Origin: Callaeas wilsoni
Taxonomy: Eukaryota; Chordata; Aves; Passeriformes; Callaeidae
NCBI GenBank assembly: GCA_013398955.1
Contig: VWPU01011622.1
Coordinates: forward strand, 24,468-88,467
Length of the DNA: 64,000 nucleotides
Reading direction: 5' to 3'
Position 1 is the stretch's first letter, and the number at the start of each line of letters is the position of its first letter. Under the pieces are notes generated by a model. The model was not told where the DNA came from. It saw only the letters and a list, made by a program, of their open reading frames with translations, and ran no database searches. Below, in pieces: positions 23,401 to 36,180 of the stretch. Made by a program: the position numbers and the translations under genes.

Positions 23401-25343
23401 GCTCTGGTGACAGCAAAAGCTAATGGTGTCACGAATCAGTAGTGGCAGGATTTGTGCCGAGGGAGGGAGAGGGAGATGGTGGAAGGCGTTGAGAAAGGAG
23501 TGGTGGAGACGTGGCAGAGGCTCGGGCACACGTTGCTGGGGGCTGGCGAGGTGCTCTGCCCTTCCTTAGCCTCCCCGCCAGTGAATTCTGGCAAGGGGAA
23601 AGGCTCTGGCTCAAGGTGGCTGCAGGAAAAGGCCAAGGTTTGGCAGAGCAACTTAGCAAACCCACGGATGCCAGGACATGTGCAGCCAAAAATGTATTTG
23701 TGTGGACTGACTTAAAATAACCGACTGTCCATGTGAGCTGAACTGGAAAGGAATCTTTGATTTATTTTAAATAATCATCTTTTTCTGCACTCAGAGGTTA
23801 ATTCTCCTTGGTTAATCAGGATGTGTCAATCTGATAACCAAGTGCAGGCCTAACACCAAACTTGTGGGTTTAAATTTAAAGTGTCTTAGCAAATAACAAA
23901 TACGCTTTATCTGAAAGAATTTCATGCTCCAGTACAGCTGTTTATAGGCATCTCCTTCAAGAAAAGCTGCGCCAACACTTTTCCCCCCACTTTTTTATCT
24001 TCTTATCATCTTTATCAAGTTGCTTTTGGAGGGAAATTGAAATTCTCTTGATGCAGAAAATAGGCCAAAAGGAAAAAAAAAAAAAATCCATACAAAATAG
24101 TGGAGGAGAGCTGCTGAACTTGGTGAGGAAGTGGCACTGCCATCTCCCAGGCAAAGAGGTTTTGTGTTTTGAGCTCCCGGGTTTGTTAAACAAAGGAGGC
24201 ATTGCCTGCGCTTAGGAAATCAGCCCCGGCTCTTCTGGGCTTTCCTCCTTGTGTGTCCTCCAAGCTCACAAACCGAGCCCTTGTTGCGGAGCCAAGCTTC
24301 CAATTTCTCCCTCAAAAACGAGCGGCGGAGGCGGAGGTCGACAGGATGCCACAGCCATTTTCCATCTGCTTTCGCGGCCACGAGGGAAGCGCCTCCTGCG
24401 CTGCCGCGAGCCGCCTGGACAAGTTGGAATTCAGGGGGAGCACGGGGCACCTCTCGGAAAACGGATGGCTGCCGGAAGATTGTTTTAACCGGCTCTTGTT
24501 GCACATACTGAAGGAGCAATTTTCTCCAGGTCACTGGTTTGACTTTCTTTAACACTCTGCTAACAAATATATATTATTACTTCCTCCTCTTTTAATCGAT
24601 TTTCACTCATTTAAACCCAGGGTACGCATCAGCCTCATATAGGCCACCACTGCTTTCACCTTGATTTATTTATTTTTTTTAAACGTGGTTTTTAATTTGT
24701 GTGGGATGGCAGTGGCTGTGCAGCTTGGATGAGCCCCTAGCCCTGCCCCTCTCCGAGTGATCTGTGAGCCCCTGCCCAGGGGGAATGAGGTTTCGGGGGA
24801 GTTTTCTGCCGTTGGGAGCTCAGGGTTGGTTTTGGTTGCACTCAGCTGCTCCAGCAGTGGTTTGAAAAACAGGAAAGGCATTTTTTCCAAGCAGACCCTG
24901 AGGTGTTTTCAGTCCAAAAGAATCGCTGGGCGCACACCCTGTGCCAAGGCCCTGTGTCCCCAGGGACATGCTGCATTTTCCTGTCTACCTCTCAAAGGAG
25001 AAAGAAACCTTGGCTTGCCCTTGGCTCCCATTGCAAAAGCTTTGTGATCCTCAGGCAGAGCTGGGCAGGAATGGAAAATGGTGAGAGATGGAGCTTTTTG
25101 TTTTTGATTTAACCCCAAAGTGACAGCAGGGCTTTCCTGTGACGGGAGATGTAGGGAGAAGAGTTTTTTTTTCCCTGTGGGCATTGCATGTCCAACAGAC
25201 TTTTGTCTTGGGTCTGTCTCCTCTGGAAGCCACACAGGATGTGACCAAGGCTTTTCCTGCAGCAGCACAGTGTGGATTTTCCACTGCTTTACTACCGTGG
25301 TTGTATCCCCAGGGCTGCCTTGCCCCGTCCAGCTCAAAAGTGG
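23401..25343. other. Unique noncoding DNA with a CpG-rich patch
   Basis: An A run occurs at 24073-24086. At about 24310-24430 the sequence is CpG-rich (GAGCGGCGGAGGCGGAGGTCGAC, then GCGGCCACGAGGG). Open frames exist there on both strands simultaneously (116 codons on +, 111 on -), so neither is supported as coding. It may be an orphan CpG cluster. Confidence 0.45.
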
Positions 25344-25520
25344 ATCATAGAATCCAAAGAGAACCATGAAATGGTTTGGAAGTGACTTTAAAGAACATCA
25401 TCTTCCAACCCCCGTTCCCTGGGGCAGGAACACCTTCCACTAGACCAGGTTCCTCAGAGCCCCATCCAACCTGGCCTTGAGCGCTTCCAGGGATGGGCCC
25501 AACACAACCCCTGTTTATGG
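25344..25520 (-). mobile_element. CR1 LINE 3'-end fragment
   Basis: It starts ATCATAGAATCC, continues with ATGGTTTGGAAGTGACTTTAAAGAACATCATCTTCCAACCCCC, and has the diagnostic CACCTTCCACTAGACCAGGTTCC...CCAACCTGGCCTTGAGCGCTTCCAGGGATGGG. This is the reverse complement of CR1, so the insertion is on the minus strand. It is 5'-truncated and diverged, without coding capacity. Confidence 0.92.
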
Positions 25521-26579
25521 GAGAGGAGCAGCAGGCATTGTCCCAGCTAGTGTAAAAGATGGGAGATTGGTAGGCTGGGAGGCAGAGGAGAGTGTGGATA
25601 TGTTGCCAGAGCTGCCTGGGGAGGATTATCGCTCCTCGCGGAGTCGCCGCGGCGGAGACCGGAGGAAGGGGTGCTGTGGGAGGAGGCCCGAGCAGAAGAT
25701 GAGATCATGGGGGATTCATTTAAACCACAGTGTCGGATCCTATAAATCTACGGGGTTTTGCATATTTCCATATTTATATATGAAAATTTCATGAGGTGGC
25801 TTAAAGGCAACTGAAATAAAAACAGGGCTGTCAGAGCTTGAAAACCACCGGCAAATCTCTAACAGACCATTTAATACAAACGTATGGGCTTGAAAAACCT
25901 CCGAGTCGGTCCCTCGGGGCGCTGCAGCTCTGCTAGCCGGGAGGGTGTGGAGCGGAGGGACCTTTCAGCCTGGCTCACGTCCCGCGGGGATGGGACATCG
26001 GGCTGCTGGCATTCCCCTCGGGTGCTTTCTTGCTGTCTTGTGTGTGCTGTGATGCTTTGGGAATGGGCAGGGAGTTGATCTTCGTGGCTGGTGCCCCAAA
26101 GCTGTGAGGGACGCTGGCGGCAGGGCGGGAGTGGTGCAGAGGAACGTTTTACACCCCACAGGCGCTGTGGTTGTGTTCAGCCTTCTCGGTGGAGACTGAC
26201 TCCTCCTCCTGTGAGCGTGTGCCCTTTTCCTCTCTGATCTCTGGCTATCGGGCAGAACAAGACTTCTCCAAACCACTGGTCTGCATCACCCTCACTGACC
26301 TTCTGCCGCTTCATGAGTCTCTTCCCATGGATTAATTTAAAGGAGCATGGCAGAGATTTATGCTCCATGCCCAGGCGGGTAGAGTGGCCCTCCAGGATGG
26401 AAAACAAATTCCTTAGATTGCCCGGCATATCTTGGTGCTGGTTTTTGGATACCTCTAGATGTTGTCCACCTTGTGGGTCTGTGCTCCTTGCTGAAGGACC
26501 TCAGCCCTTTCTGGTCTCCCTGAGCAGCTCCAAACCCCAGTGCAATGTTCTGCAACTCTCAGGTCTGGCCTGAAGGTTT
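25521..26579. other. Unique DNA with a CpG-rich patch, between two CR1 ends
   Basis: At about 25625-25700 CpGs cluster (GCTCCTCGCGGAGTCGCCGCGGCGG). AT-rich sequence follows (TTTATATATGAAAATTTCATGAGG, about 25770-25796, itself a partial palindrome). No gene is recognised. Confidence 0.45.
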
Positions 26580-26745
26580 TATAGAATCATAAAATAGTTT
26601 GGGTTGGAAGCGACCTTTAAAGGCCACCTAGTCCAATCTCCTGCCATGGACAGGGATATCTTCCACTAGGCTGCTCAAAGCCTCATCCAGCCTAGTCTTG
26701 AATATTCCCAGGGATGGAGCATCCACTGCCTCTCCGGGCTGAACT
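26580..26745 (-). mobile_element. CR1 LINE 3'-end fragment
   Basis: It reads ATAGAATCATAAAATAGTTTGGGTTGGAAGCGACCTTTAAAGG and then CTTCCACTAGGCTGCTCAAAGCC...CCCAGGGATGGAGCATCCACTGCCTCTCCGGGC. This is a clear reverse-complement CR1 3' end. It is closer to the usual avian consensus than the copy about 1.1 kb upstream. Confidence 0.94.
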
Positions 26746-28515
26746 CTGATTTCACCATCTTCATGGTAAAAATTGTGCACCAAATGTTTCTAAAGAGAAA
26801 CTCCTGCTTTCCTGATGCAATGACAAGAGCAGGCCTCTCCCTGCTCCAAGTCCTCTGTAATTCAGGGCTCTGTTCCCCCTCTTCAGCCCCAAGGCAGGAG
26901 CTGGAGGCCGTGGACAGCTTGTTTCATCTGAAGTCTCCAAAGCAAAAGGAAATAATTAGTGGAGGAGGAGAAAGCTGGGACAAAAACAAGCTGTCAAGAA
27001 GAAGAAGAAGGTGCTAATGTGTCTGTCATCCCTCTTCCCTCCTGGCCGGCCCCCAGAGGTGAGAGGCGGGCACTCCGTCTCTGATGGGAGGATGGAGAGT
27101 GTCGGCACTCGCCCCTCAGCCTCAGCTGTCTCCAGACATCAGCTCTCCTCTCGTGAAGACTCATCTTGCTTCCAGGCCGCTTCCTTCTGCTGTCCCCCGA
27201 AATGTTCTTGGGAGGGATTTGCTCCACGGGCAGTTTGGATGGCGATGGCTGCGGCGTCCCTGCACAAGTGCTCCCAGCTCAGGTTTGATCCGCTGCGCCA
27301 GACGCCTACAATCGATTTGTGTCCTAACAGCGCCTATTTCTCTTCATTACCCACAGAGAGGTGTGTGGAATGAGTAGCTCACATGTTGGTGTCCGCAGTT
27401 ATTAAGTTAAGCAAGACGAATCCAGTGTCAGCGTTTCCCCTTTGGCTTTGCTTCGGGCTTTGCTTCTTCCCCTGCAGGGCTCCTCATGGTGACTTTGGCA
27501 CAGGGTGACATTCTTGGGAGTCTTCAAACGTGCTGGATATTTTCTGCTTGGGAAGTGACACCACTTCCCAGGTCATTGCTGTCACCTGTTGCCGGGCTGG
27601 GGGAAGGAGCAAGGCTTGGCTGCAGAAATCCAGGGGTATAAACATCTGGGGAGCTTTGCTTAAAGTTCTTCCCAAAGCTGTGATCTCAAGGGTGGGGCTG
27701 TCACTCTCTTTTGCTTTGCTCCATCAGGGACTTTCTCCTGCCTGGTGCCACCAGTGATGGGCATGACTGGAGGCAGGTTTTAAGGCTGGTGGTTGATATT
27801 TAGGGGGTTTTTGGAGGCCGGGACTTGCTAACCTTTAACCAAACTCTTACACTCGTCAGCCTCGGTGGTCCTTTTTTTGGGAAGCCTTGGCTTACATAGG
27901 GGAGAGTGTGCCTGGCTAAGCTTCCGAGAGCTGGGATGGAGGGACCACCCACGCCAGCCTTCAACAAGACTTTTGTCCGTCATTTCTGTGCAGGGCTAAT
28001 GATTTCTGAGGAAAAAGGGGAATACCCGCCAGTCACAGTGTCCTAAAATACCCTGTGAGGGGACGTAGTGTGGTCAGTGGTGTTTGCTGCAGAAAAGCAA
28101 TTCAGTCCTTGCTCTGTTCTTGGGCTCCATTAGGTTTATGGCAGCATCTCTCACCTCCTGTGGGGATTGTTCCCAAGTGCTGCTGCCTTACTAAGGGCAG
28201 GTTCCTGCCGTGTCCTCCAGCACCCATCCCTTTTTCCCTCTACCTGGCATTAGAGGGCAGTCAAAGGAAACCTTCCTTGTCCTCCTGCTCCCCAGGCTCT
28301 GCGGGCTGCCAGCCAGCACCCACACTCACCCCGGGGGCAGAGGGCTCACCTCAAAGCAGGACCCTTTGCCTTGCCCTCACCCTCTTGTTTTGGGTTTCTG
28401 CCCGTGTTTCACCGGTGAAAACCGCTTGTGGTTTTGTATCTGACATTTGGGATCGAGCATCTGCAACTCCGATGAATCCTGGGCACTATTTCTCCCCTGC
28501 CTCGCCCTCCATCTG
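26746..28515. other. Unique noncoding DNA, no gene seen
   Basis: No transposon is recognised. A short GAA repeat lies at about 26997-27010. Open frames up to 155 codons (28055-28522) have no domain. A donor-like CAGAG|GTGAGA occurs near 27058 without a usable exon. Confidence 0.55.
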
Positions 28516-28660
28516 CCCCTAATTGACATCCCTGAATCTTGTCTCCGTTTGACAAATCAGGCTACTTACTCTAAGTGATGACATGGATAAATATTGCAGG
28601 CATTCGTTTTACGTCTGGATACCCTGATAATAAAAGCTATCAGAATCTCTTCCCCCCGCC
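28516..28660. other. Candidate conserved noncoding element
   Basis: A nonrepetitive block has TAATTGACATCC, TTTGACAAATCAGG, TAAGTGATGACATGG and GATAATAAAAGC. Several resemble homeodomain, TALE (TGACA) and GATA-type sites close together. Function is inferred only from motif density. Confidence 0.22.
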
Positions 28661-29351
28661 CGTGCATAGCAATTACTACCAAAGGGTTCACTCCTCCATC
28701 ACCGGAGCAGGATGTGGAATTGTGTCTGTGACAGCAAGATTTCCCTCTTGCATTGGTGGTTTTGGGCCATAAACCAGCCTTTTTTTAGACCAGTTCAGCA
28801 GCAGTGTGGTGAGACTGTGCAAGCTGTGAGTTCGGAGTGGGGAATCTCACAGGAGCCCTTTTGCTCACAAAATTCCAGGTGCCTGTGTCCACTTGGATGG
28901 ACCTGGGTGTCTGGAGTGGCCACGGCGGGTGGCAGCGGGTGCCACTGCGGGTCGAGGGTGCACTTTTGACTCATGGCTGTTGTGCCTGTGCCTTCCTCGA
29001 GCCAGCCCCCATCCAGGCTCTGCTCCTCATCCTCACTGGCACGTTGGTGGCTCTCCTGGGCTGAGGCTGTCAAATTGCAGGGTATTATTTTTAGCCTGGT
29101 TTCCCGAGGAAAAGCAGCTTATGTGATTGTACTGTCTGTCAGTGCCTTTCCTCCCACCAGCCTCCTCTTAACAAGTTTTGAACCCCCTGTCAAATTTTCC
29201 GGGAGGGATGGAGAGCTCCAAGACGTGACGTTCCTGCACGTTTCCCTGCAAATTAGCAGCTGGGGCCACCTTCCTCAGGAGGGGGATGAGGCTGGGTGGC
29301 AGCGCCCAGGGACAAGAGGAGATGCCGAGGAAGGTGCCAGACGAGAGGCTT
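28661..29351. other. Unique noncoding DNA
   Basis: Frames of 75-147 codons overlap on both strands (28700-29416) without a recognisable domain. No repeat is recognised. Confidence 0.5.
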
Positions 29352-29398
29352 GGCTTAATATCTCAAATAGGCTTAATATCTCAAATACAGATATTAAG
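29352..29398. repeat. 18-bp tandem duplication with adjacent hairpin
   Basis: GGCTTAATATCTCAAATA occurs twice in tandem (29352-29369, 29370-29387) with perfect identity. The second unit's CTTAATATCT (29372-29381) pairs perfectly with AGATATTAAG (29389-29398) across a 7-nt loop. The block is embedded in further TTAATTAA sequence. It may be a duplicated regulatory site or a replication-slippage product. Confidence 0.92.
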
Positions 29399-32010
29399 CG
29401 CTCACGCCTTAATTAAAGTTAATTTGTGGGAGAGGCGTTTCATTACCAAAGGTTTCTCCAGCTCAGGCGTGTCCACGCCATCTGCTTGGAGCCGGCAGTG
29501 GCAAAGCCCTCGACCCCACCGGCTGCGAGGACCGGCCCTTCCCGGCAAAAGGACGAGCTCGACGCAAAAGCCTCTCTTTTCTTCCTCCCTGCCTCTCAGT
29601 CTGGGCTGTTACTGACAGGAATTTTTTAATTCTTTTAAGAGCCAAGTGCTGCTGCCATCAGGGGAAGGCAGAGTTTCATCTCCTATGATTTTCCTCAGTG
29701 TGGGCTCTCTCATGGCTGATAGAGAGGTTGGGCAGGCTGTCCTTCTCCTTTCTCCAGCTATTTATTTTCCTTAAGCTTTCAGGAACGTAAGAGTTTGTGA
29801 TTTCTACACTTTGTCAAAAGTGGGTGAAAGTTATTAAATGGTGGCTTGACTGGGATGGCCACACACGCACCCAGGAGCTCCCGTTTCTTAGGAAACTGGT
29901 CTTAATGAGAGACAGCTCCTGTTAATGCTTGCTTACTTTTTAGTCGAGGTCTTTGCTGGGAATGGAATTTTTATGGGAAATCTTAAACCAAACAACAATG
30001 CTAATAAGCTGTAATCAAAACCAGGGAGGGAAGGGACCTGCTTCTTTCTCATCCCACAGCCCTCCCTGAGGTTTCAGAAGGAGAGCTTTTCCTACAGCAA
30101 GATAAAACCAAGATACTTCTAATTTTTTTTTTTCCCAATTTTTTTTTTTCCTTTTTAACCAAAAGGTGAGAGTGAAACTTCCAAGATTGGTTTATGGCTT
30201 GGGCCTTGCTGGGAATATTGGAGAGAGAGAGAGGTACAAATCCCTGCTTTGAAGGGCTTGAATCTGAGCCATTTGCATCCCTGGCCAGTGCCCAACATAC
30301 CAGGTTATTTCTGCTTTATGAAGCTTTATTTCTCTTATTTTCTTCTTTCTTCCTTTTATTTTGTTGGGGTTTTTTTTTTAACCATTGACAGCTCCATGAT
30401 GACGTTGAAAAATCTCTGGCCCGGGTGAATAAATGTGTCATTTGAAATGGCTTTTTTTCTCCCCTCTGTGTGAGATCTTGGGTTTGGCAAGTTGACATTC
30501 TCTGACTGAAAACCATTTTGTCTCAATTTCTGGCCATTCTTGCTCACAGTGAGTGGGTTTTGCCCATAAAGACAGAAGTTGCTGGGTAAAGCTGAGAAAT
30601 TCTCTGTTTAGAGGCCTTCGCTGCTGTCTTCTCTTCCCTCAAGCAGCGACCTGAAGAGGATTATTGTCACATATTTTGATGTAGAACCTGAATTTGTCTC
30701 CTGGTTTACTCAGGAGAGATCCAAATGCACTCACAACAAACCCAGGATTCCTCGTGAAATGTTCACCTGCTTAAAGAAGGCTTTAAAGGAAAAAACCCCT
30801 TTATTAAGAAAAAATAGAAGGAAAAGCCGTTTTTCCCACTTTATGAGATGATGGATATTTTTCTGTGTGCAATATTTAGATAAAAGGGGCTGAACTTCTA
30901 ATTACATTACCTAAGGAGGTTTAATAATGTTTGCCCAAAGTATCTGGTTGTGAAAATTCACCAGAGTCAATTCAGTTTAATTTCTGTTGAAATCCCTTTG
31001 CTTCATCCCTTCCTGCTTTCCGAGGGCCTTGCAGAACTGTCTGAGGGTGGGAAATCTGTGGGTTTGGGTTCCAACAGGACAATCTTGTGTTTGAAGAGGG
31101 CTGGAGAAGACCTGGGTTTGGAGATGCTCTGTTGAGAGACCTCCTGTGCTGGCCAGTATGACCAGTTTATGTTCCAGCTGTTCCTCAGCCTTTTGGGTTT
31201 CTGAGGTAGCAGTTAAAAGGTTTTTTTTTCTCTCTCCTGGAAATATTTTGAGCTGTGGATGCCTTTTTGCCATCAAGACCCCCTGATCTGTTGTAGGACA
31301 GGCTCAACCACACAGGTGGGGCTTCTCCACTGACTTTCCATCCTTGCCACTGATCTTTTAAACCTGGCCTGGGATTTTGTCCCATTGAATGTCATTCCGC
31401 ATCCGTCGGTCTGGTTCTCAAAGGCATCATTTCCTTCCGAATGATGCCAAAACTTCTTGTTTTGCGTTGTTTTGCCTCCAGAGTAGTGAGTTTGATGAGT
31501 GTTGGTCCCCCGTTGTTAAGGAAGTGTTGAATGTGAGTGGTGAGTGAACAGCCTGCTCAGCAAAATCCCTCCAGGCTGCCTCCTTTTTTGGTATTATCTA
31601 TTATAATCTTATTTTTTTTTAGGCAAAGCATTTCTTTGATTCATAATTCTTATCGTAAAGTTTCCCTCCTACAGTTTAACTAATCATGTGCCCGTGTGGC
31701 ACAATATCAGATGCTTTTCTGAAGTCCAGATGGTCAAGCTCTCTCACAAAAGACAAAGATTGGCTTTTGTCTTTAAAAAAAAAAAAGCTGTTATCTCCCA
31801 GAAAAATATATTTACCAGGCTCGCCTGACTGAATCCATCTGCGTGAAATCCGGCTGGTTTTACCCATTTTCTTAGATTTTTTTGCTTTGGAGTTGCTTCT
31901 CAAGCAGAGCTGCTGCTCAGACCAACCTGTGGCTGCCCGAACCTCACCCTCCTGCCCCACTCTTAAATACTCCCTCATCTTTAGTCTTACATCCTCCTTC
32001 CCCCCTTGTT
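29399..32010. other. Unique noncoding DNA with T tracts
   Basis: T tracts occur at about 30122-30150, 30370-30379 and 31612-31620, and an A tract at about 31773-31784. The 30-32 kb part is AT-rich and short of open frames. No gene or transposon is recognised. Confidence 0.5.
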
Positions 32011-32180
32011 AGATTAGTTTGAAATAATCTGCGGAGAAAGGAGTCTCTGGGAAGCCAGGCAGCGGCACTGAAGTGATTATTTCCACTACAGTAAAGGTTG
32101 AAAACTGGTTACAATTATCACTCCTAGTTTTACATGCTAACAGGATTTGCCTTTGGGGGATTAAGTTAACTATTCTGTCA
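32011..32180. other. Candidate conserved noncoding element
   Basis: AT-rich, nonrepetitive block with GAAATAATCTGCGG, GAAGTGATTATTTCC, TACAATTATCACTCC and GGATTAAGTTAACTATT. It holds several TAAT/GATTA cores and one perfect GTTAAC. Enhancer function is inferred from composition only. Confidence 0.22.
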
Positions 32181-32809
32181 TGCAGGTGAGTGTTTTGTTT
32201 TGCTCCTTTGAACCAGCCCTTCTCAGGCTGTCAGGGAGAGGAAGATAAAGGATGCCGTCCTCGCCGTATCCCGCTTTCCAAAGCCCCGACCACGGCTCAA
32301 GGAATGCTTTGTCTCTGCAGCGGCTCGAGTTGGAGAGATTAATTTGGGCTTGCTTCAAGGTCATCTCGGGTGCATCTTTTTGTTGAATGTGCTTGCACTG
32401 CTGGAGAAGTGTGGATCTCCTTTTAAAATTCCTCTAGGCTGTGGATCAAGGGGAAGTAGGGGGAAATAAGCTCTGATGTTTCAAGAAAATATAAATAAAG
32501 GGACTTGATCCAGACGCTCTGTGTGGTACAAAGAAGGTGAAGCTTTCAGGCTGTCACTGTATGGATTCCCAAGCTGAGGGCAAAGAGTTGCTCCAGCCAG
32601 AATTTCCACTTAATTTTTCATTTTGACAGAAAATATCAGGGTAATTGACTTTTTTATTTTTTTCTTTTTTGGGGTGGTCAACCCATTCCAGGGAGTTTTT
32701 GTGACCCCTTGTGAACGTCAGCTCCTGTGCTTTGGGTGGCAGCTGTGGTCCACTGGGCAGAAACTGCCCAAAATGGGACCAAACCAGGGCCTTAAAGGAA
32801 AAGTTGGAC
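32181..32809. other. Unique noncoding DNA
   Basis: No gene or repeat is recognised apart from a T-rich tract at about 32649-32670. Confidence 0.5.
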
Positions 32810-33001
32810 CAGGGGAGGTTTAGATTGGAAAGATTTCTTCGTCAGGCATTGGAACAGACTGCCCAGGGAAGTGATGGAGTCTGCATCCTTGGAAGTGTTG
32901 GAAAAATGTGTGTCTGTGGCACTTGAAAACGTGGTGGTGCTGGTTTGGTGGGTGAACTGGATGATCTTAGAGGTCTAACCCAGTCTTGGTGGTTCTGTGG
33001 A
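32810..33001 (+). mobile_element. CR1 LINE 3'-end fragment
   Basis: GGAGGTTTAGATTGGAAAGATTTCTTC...GCATTGGAACAGACTGCCCAGGGAAGTGATGGAGTC is followed by GAACTGGATGATCTTAGAGGTCTAACCCAG...GGTTCTGTGG. This is the sense strand of a CR1 3' end, so orientation is plus. The copy is diverged and 5'-truncated. Confidence 0.93.
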
Positions 33002-36000
33002 GGAGGGAAACCTCAGTTTGGTTGTGATTTTGGGGTGGAATATCCCATTTTGCAAAGCGACATAAAGCTTTCAACGGTGATGGGAGATCAGGTGGGTACA
33101 GCCAGTGAGCAGCACAACAAATGACAATGAGAGATTTTTTTCCTCCCCTGATAAAAGTCAGGTCTATTTCCATGCCCGAACTGTGCAAAGTAGGGGATTT
33201 AAGTTTTGCATTGCTCCAGGTTTCTTTGAGAAGATAAAGACCTTGCAATTCCTAAGGAGTTGTGTTCTTCAAATGTTCATTCCTGCCTGGGTCAGGATTA
33301 CCTTAAACACCCCTGGGTAACCATCCCTCCTACCCCTTTAACAGCTGGTGTAGGAGAAAGGACCCAAAATTGCTTTTCTGTTGACTTTATGGGGAGGCTG
33401 CAGCTTCAGGAGACAATTAGAACGAAACGAATCCCCAGTGAATTAATTGAAAGGGTCAATGTCTGTAGTTAATCAGTTAAAACTGCCTATGGTTACCCAG
33501 CTGTGTCTTTCATGTCAGCAAGATCTCGCTGAGGCAGGAGCCACCTAAGATGGATTTGTTCGGTGGTTTTTTGGGGGACACATGGACAATTACGCTTTGA
33601 CATTTATCTCAGGCATAGCTTTGCCTCTCTTCCTCCTTGCTGTCTCGTTGTTTTTTTGGGTTTTTTAAAATATTTTCCCCTCCTAGTTAGGTGGAGGTTG
33701 GAATAACTTGACTTAATGACACTTTTTCAGCCCTGATTTTGGTGGTGACAGTTATTAACAGTTCCACGATAAGAAACAGGTGTTTCAGCATGGTCCATCA
33801 GGCAGAAGAAGAACAATGCCTCCCCAATGTCATTGTTCATGATGTATTCAGTGACTGCTGGCTTTTTTTTTTTTTTTTAATGAAGATTTTATTCAACCTC
33901 ATAGGTATCATTTACTATTTAGTATGCAGGCTTTGGGCAAGCTAGTGGAGTGGAAAAGCTTTTAATTTCTTTTTAATGCAAACATGGATCTTGCAAGACC
34001 TTGTCAAGTGATTGGAATGGGCTCAGGCTCTTGCTTATGTTCTCTCAGCATCATTTTGGTGGTCCCCCACAAGAAAATCTCGAGTATTTCTCATGGGATT
34101 TGTGGTTCAAGGGACAGGTCCAAGCCTGAAGGGATGAGGGAGACTCTCCTGGCTACTCCTGTTTTGTAACAAGGAGCCACACCTGGGATGGTTTGGGCAA
34201 AAAACATCATTAGTATAATAGGAGCATTGCAACAGCTCTTGGGCTGTGCTGCCACTTCCCCGGCTTTCCCATGGATGGGTGGGTGAGGAGCCGTGTTTTG
34301 GAGCACAAGGCTGTCAGATATCCTGGGTAGTTTTTCTCCTGATGAGGTGTGAACGTGGATCACTTGCCCTTGGTGGGGTTGCTGGTCATTTGCTTTGGGC
34401 TGGAAGGGGAGGGGAGCTCTCCCTGCCGCTGGATCCCAGAGTGTGCTGTGCAGGTCTCCCATTCCTGTCTGTGTTCCTGGGGCTCAGAGGGAAAGAGGTG
34501 AATATGGGGCACAGCAGCCACACCGGCCCTTTCCCCATCCTGTGCCGGAGTTATTCCCAGAAGGAGCTGGCATCCCTGTGGATCAGTGGGACTGGCTCTC
34601 TGGACACCTGGTAGGTGCTGGAGTGGATATTGTTTGATATCCCTTCAAAGAAAACTTCCTGCATCCTGAGAAGCTCCCCAGGTGATGGGAAGAGACAGAG
34701 CTGTCGGTGCTTGGACTGCTGCCTGAAGGATGCAGCAACGGGCAGCTTCTTTTCTTCCTCCTCCTCCTCCTCCAGAGATGCTGTGGTCCGGCTTTCGCTG
34801 GACTGCAGGGCCCTGCCTGCCTGGCCTTGCTGGAGCAGCTCTTGAAAACAGGGCTGGGACACCTGTAGCCTCTCACAACTTTATTTTGTACCACAAATCA
34901 CGGATTTGTGCACTACCTGTTTACTTCCCACTGAACTTTGATATCACGAAGGGGTGGATCAGCGCAAGGCCCATCAGAGGTGCTCGACAGGTCCCCTTGG
35001 CCTCCTGTGAGACCCAGTCCTGCTGCTTGGGTGAAAGAGCAGAAAGAAGGATTAATTTGTGATAAATAATGCATTTGTTCCCGCTTAAAGGTTGTTTGAT
35101 CTCCACAGTCTGCATTCCTCTGGTGACAGGGAGCCCTGTGTTACCCATCACAGGGCTCTAACATCCCCCACAGAGCCATGCTCAGCTAATATGTCCCTGC
35201 CACAGACAGGGCTCCCCATTATTACCTTCTTTCAAAAAACAAAAATAAAAATAATAATCATTAAAAATTTTCCACTCTCCTGTGGTGGCTTTTCACAGCA
35301 CTTTCCCCAAATGAAACAATTAATGAACATTAATTTCTGTGAAGGCAGCAATCAGGAGAGAAGATGGAGTATTCCTTTAAAATCTCCCTGTACATACGAA
35401 CGTGCACACAGAGCCCCTTCAAGGCTGAGAAGAATTGGAAGTGATGGTTACCAGTATAATATTTAAATGAGTGTTAATTACCATAAACCGTTTGGATTTT
35501 AATGTCTCCTTCTGTACAGTATGTAAATCAGGGCTGGAATGGGCTTGTGTGCATGCAGCAGGCCTCTGGTGCTGTGGATAAAAGGAATGTTTTCCAGGAC
35601 TGGGATCTGGCCGCCTGGTTTCCATTGAAGTTCACGAGAGCAGCAGGGATGAACACTGGCCAGTCTGGGAAAGGTTTCCCCTCTCACCTTCAGAGGCAGC
35701 CCTGCCCTGAGGATGGATTGTTCTCACTGTCTCGTCCCGCTCCCTGCCCGGAGGCTTCCCCAGGAGGATGCCGGTGAGATGCCTGAGCCACTCGGGTTTG
35801 GATCTGGATGGAGAGATGTCTCTGTCAGTGTGATACAGCAGCTCTTTGCCCGTTTTATTGGGTACTAAGGAGTTTTTATGGGGTTTTCAGCATCCAAACC
35901 ATGAGCAAGTTGATTCCGTGGTTTGCTTTACCTGCATCCACACCCTTCACTTCCCATCCTGCCTCCATCCAGCCCGGTCTGCAACCCTGAGCAGAGGGGA

Positions 36001-36180
36001 AGGGACTCTGCACGAAGCTGATGGAGACCAGTAGAACTTCAGGCACCTCCATACCTGCCCAGCCCCCTTCTTGTCCTTCCTCTTTGCCCCCCTCTCCCTC
36101 CGTGGGGACCTTGTTTGCCTTGCAAAGTGGTCTCATTATAAATGCATCAGCCTCTGCCAGTCTCACACGCGCAGCCTTCA
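33002..36180. other. Unique noncoding DNA with simple tracts
   Basis: A run of 16 T lies at 33863-33878, a (CCT)n stretch at about 34757-34773, and an A-rich tract at about 35233-35270. Frames of 100-124 codons overlap on both strands with no domain. No gene is recognised. Confidence 0.5.
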
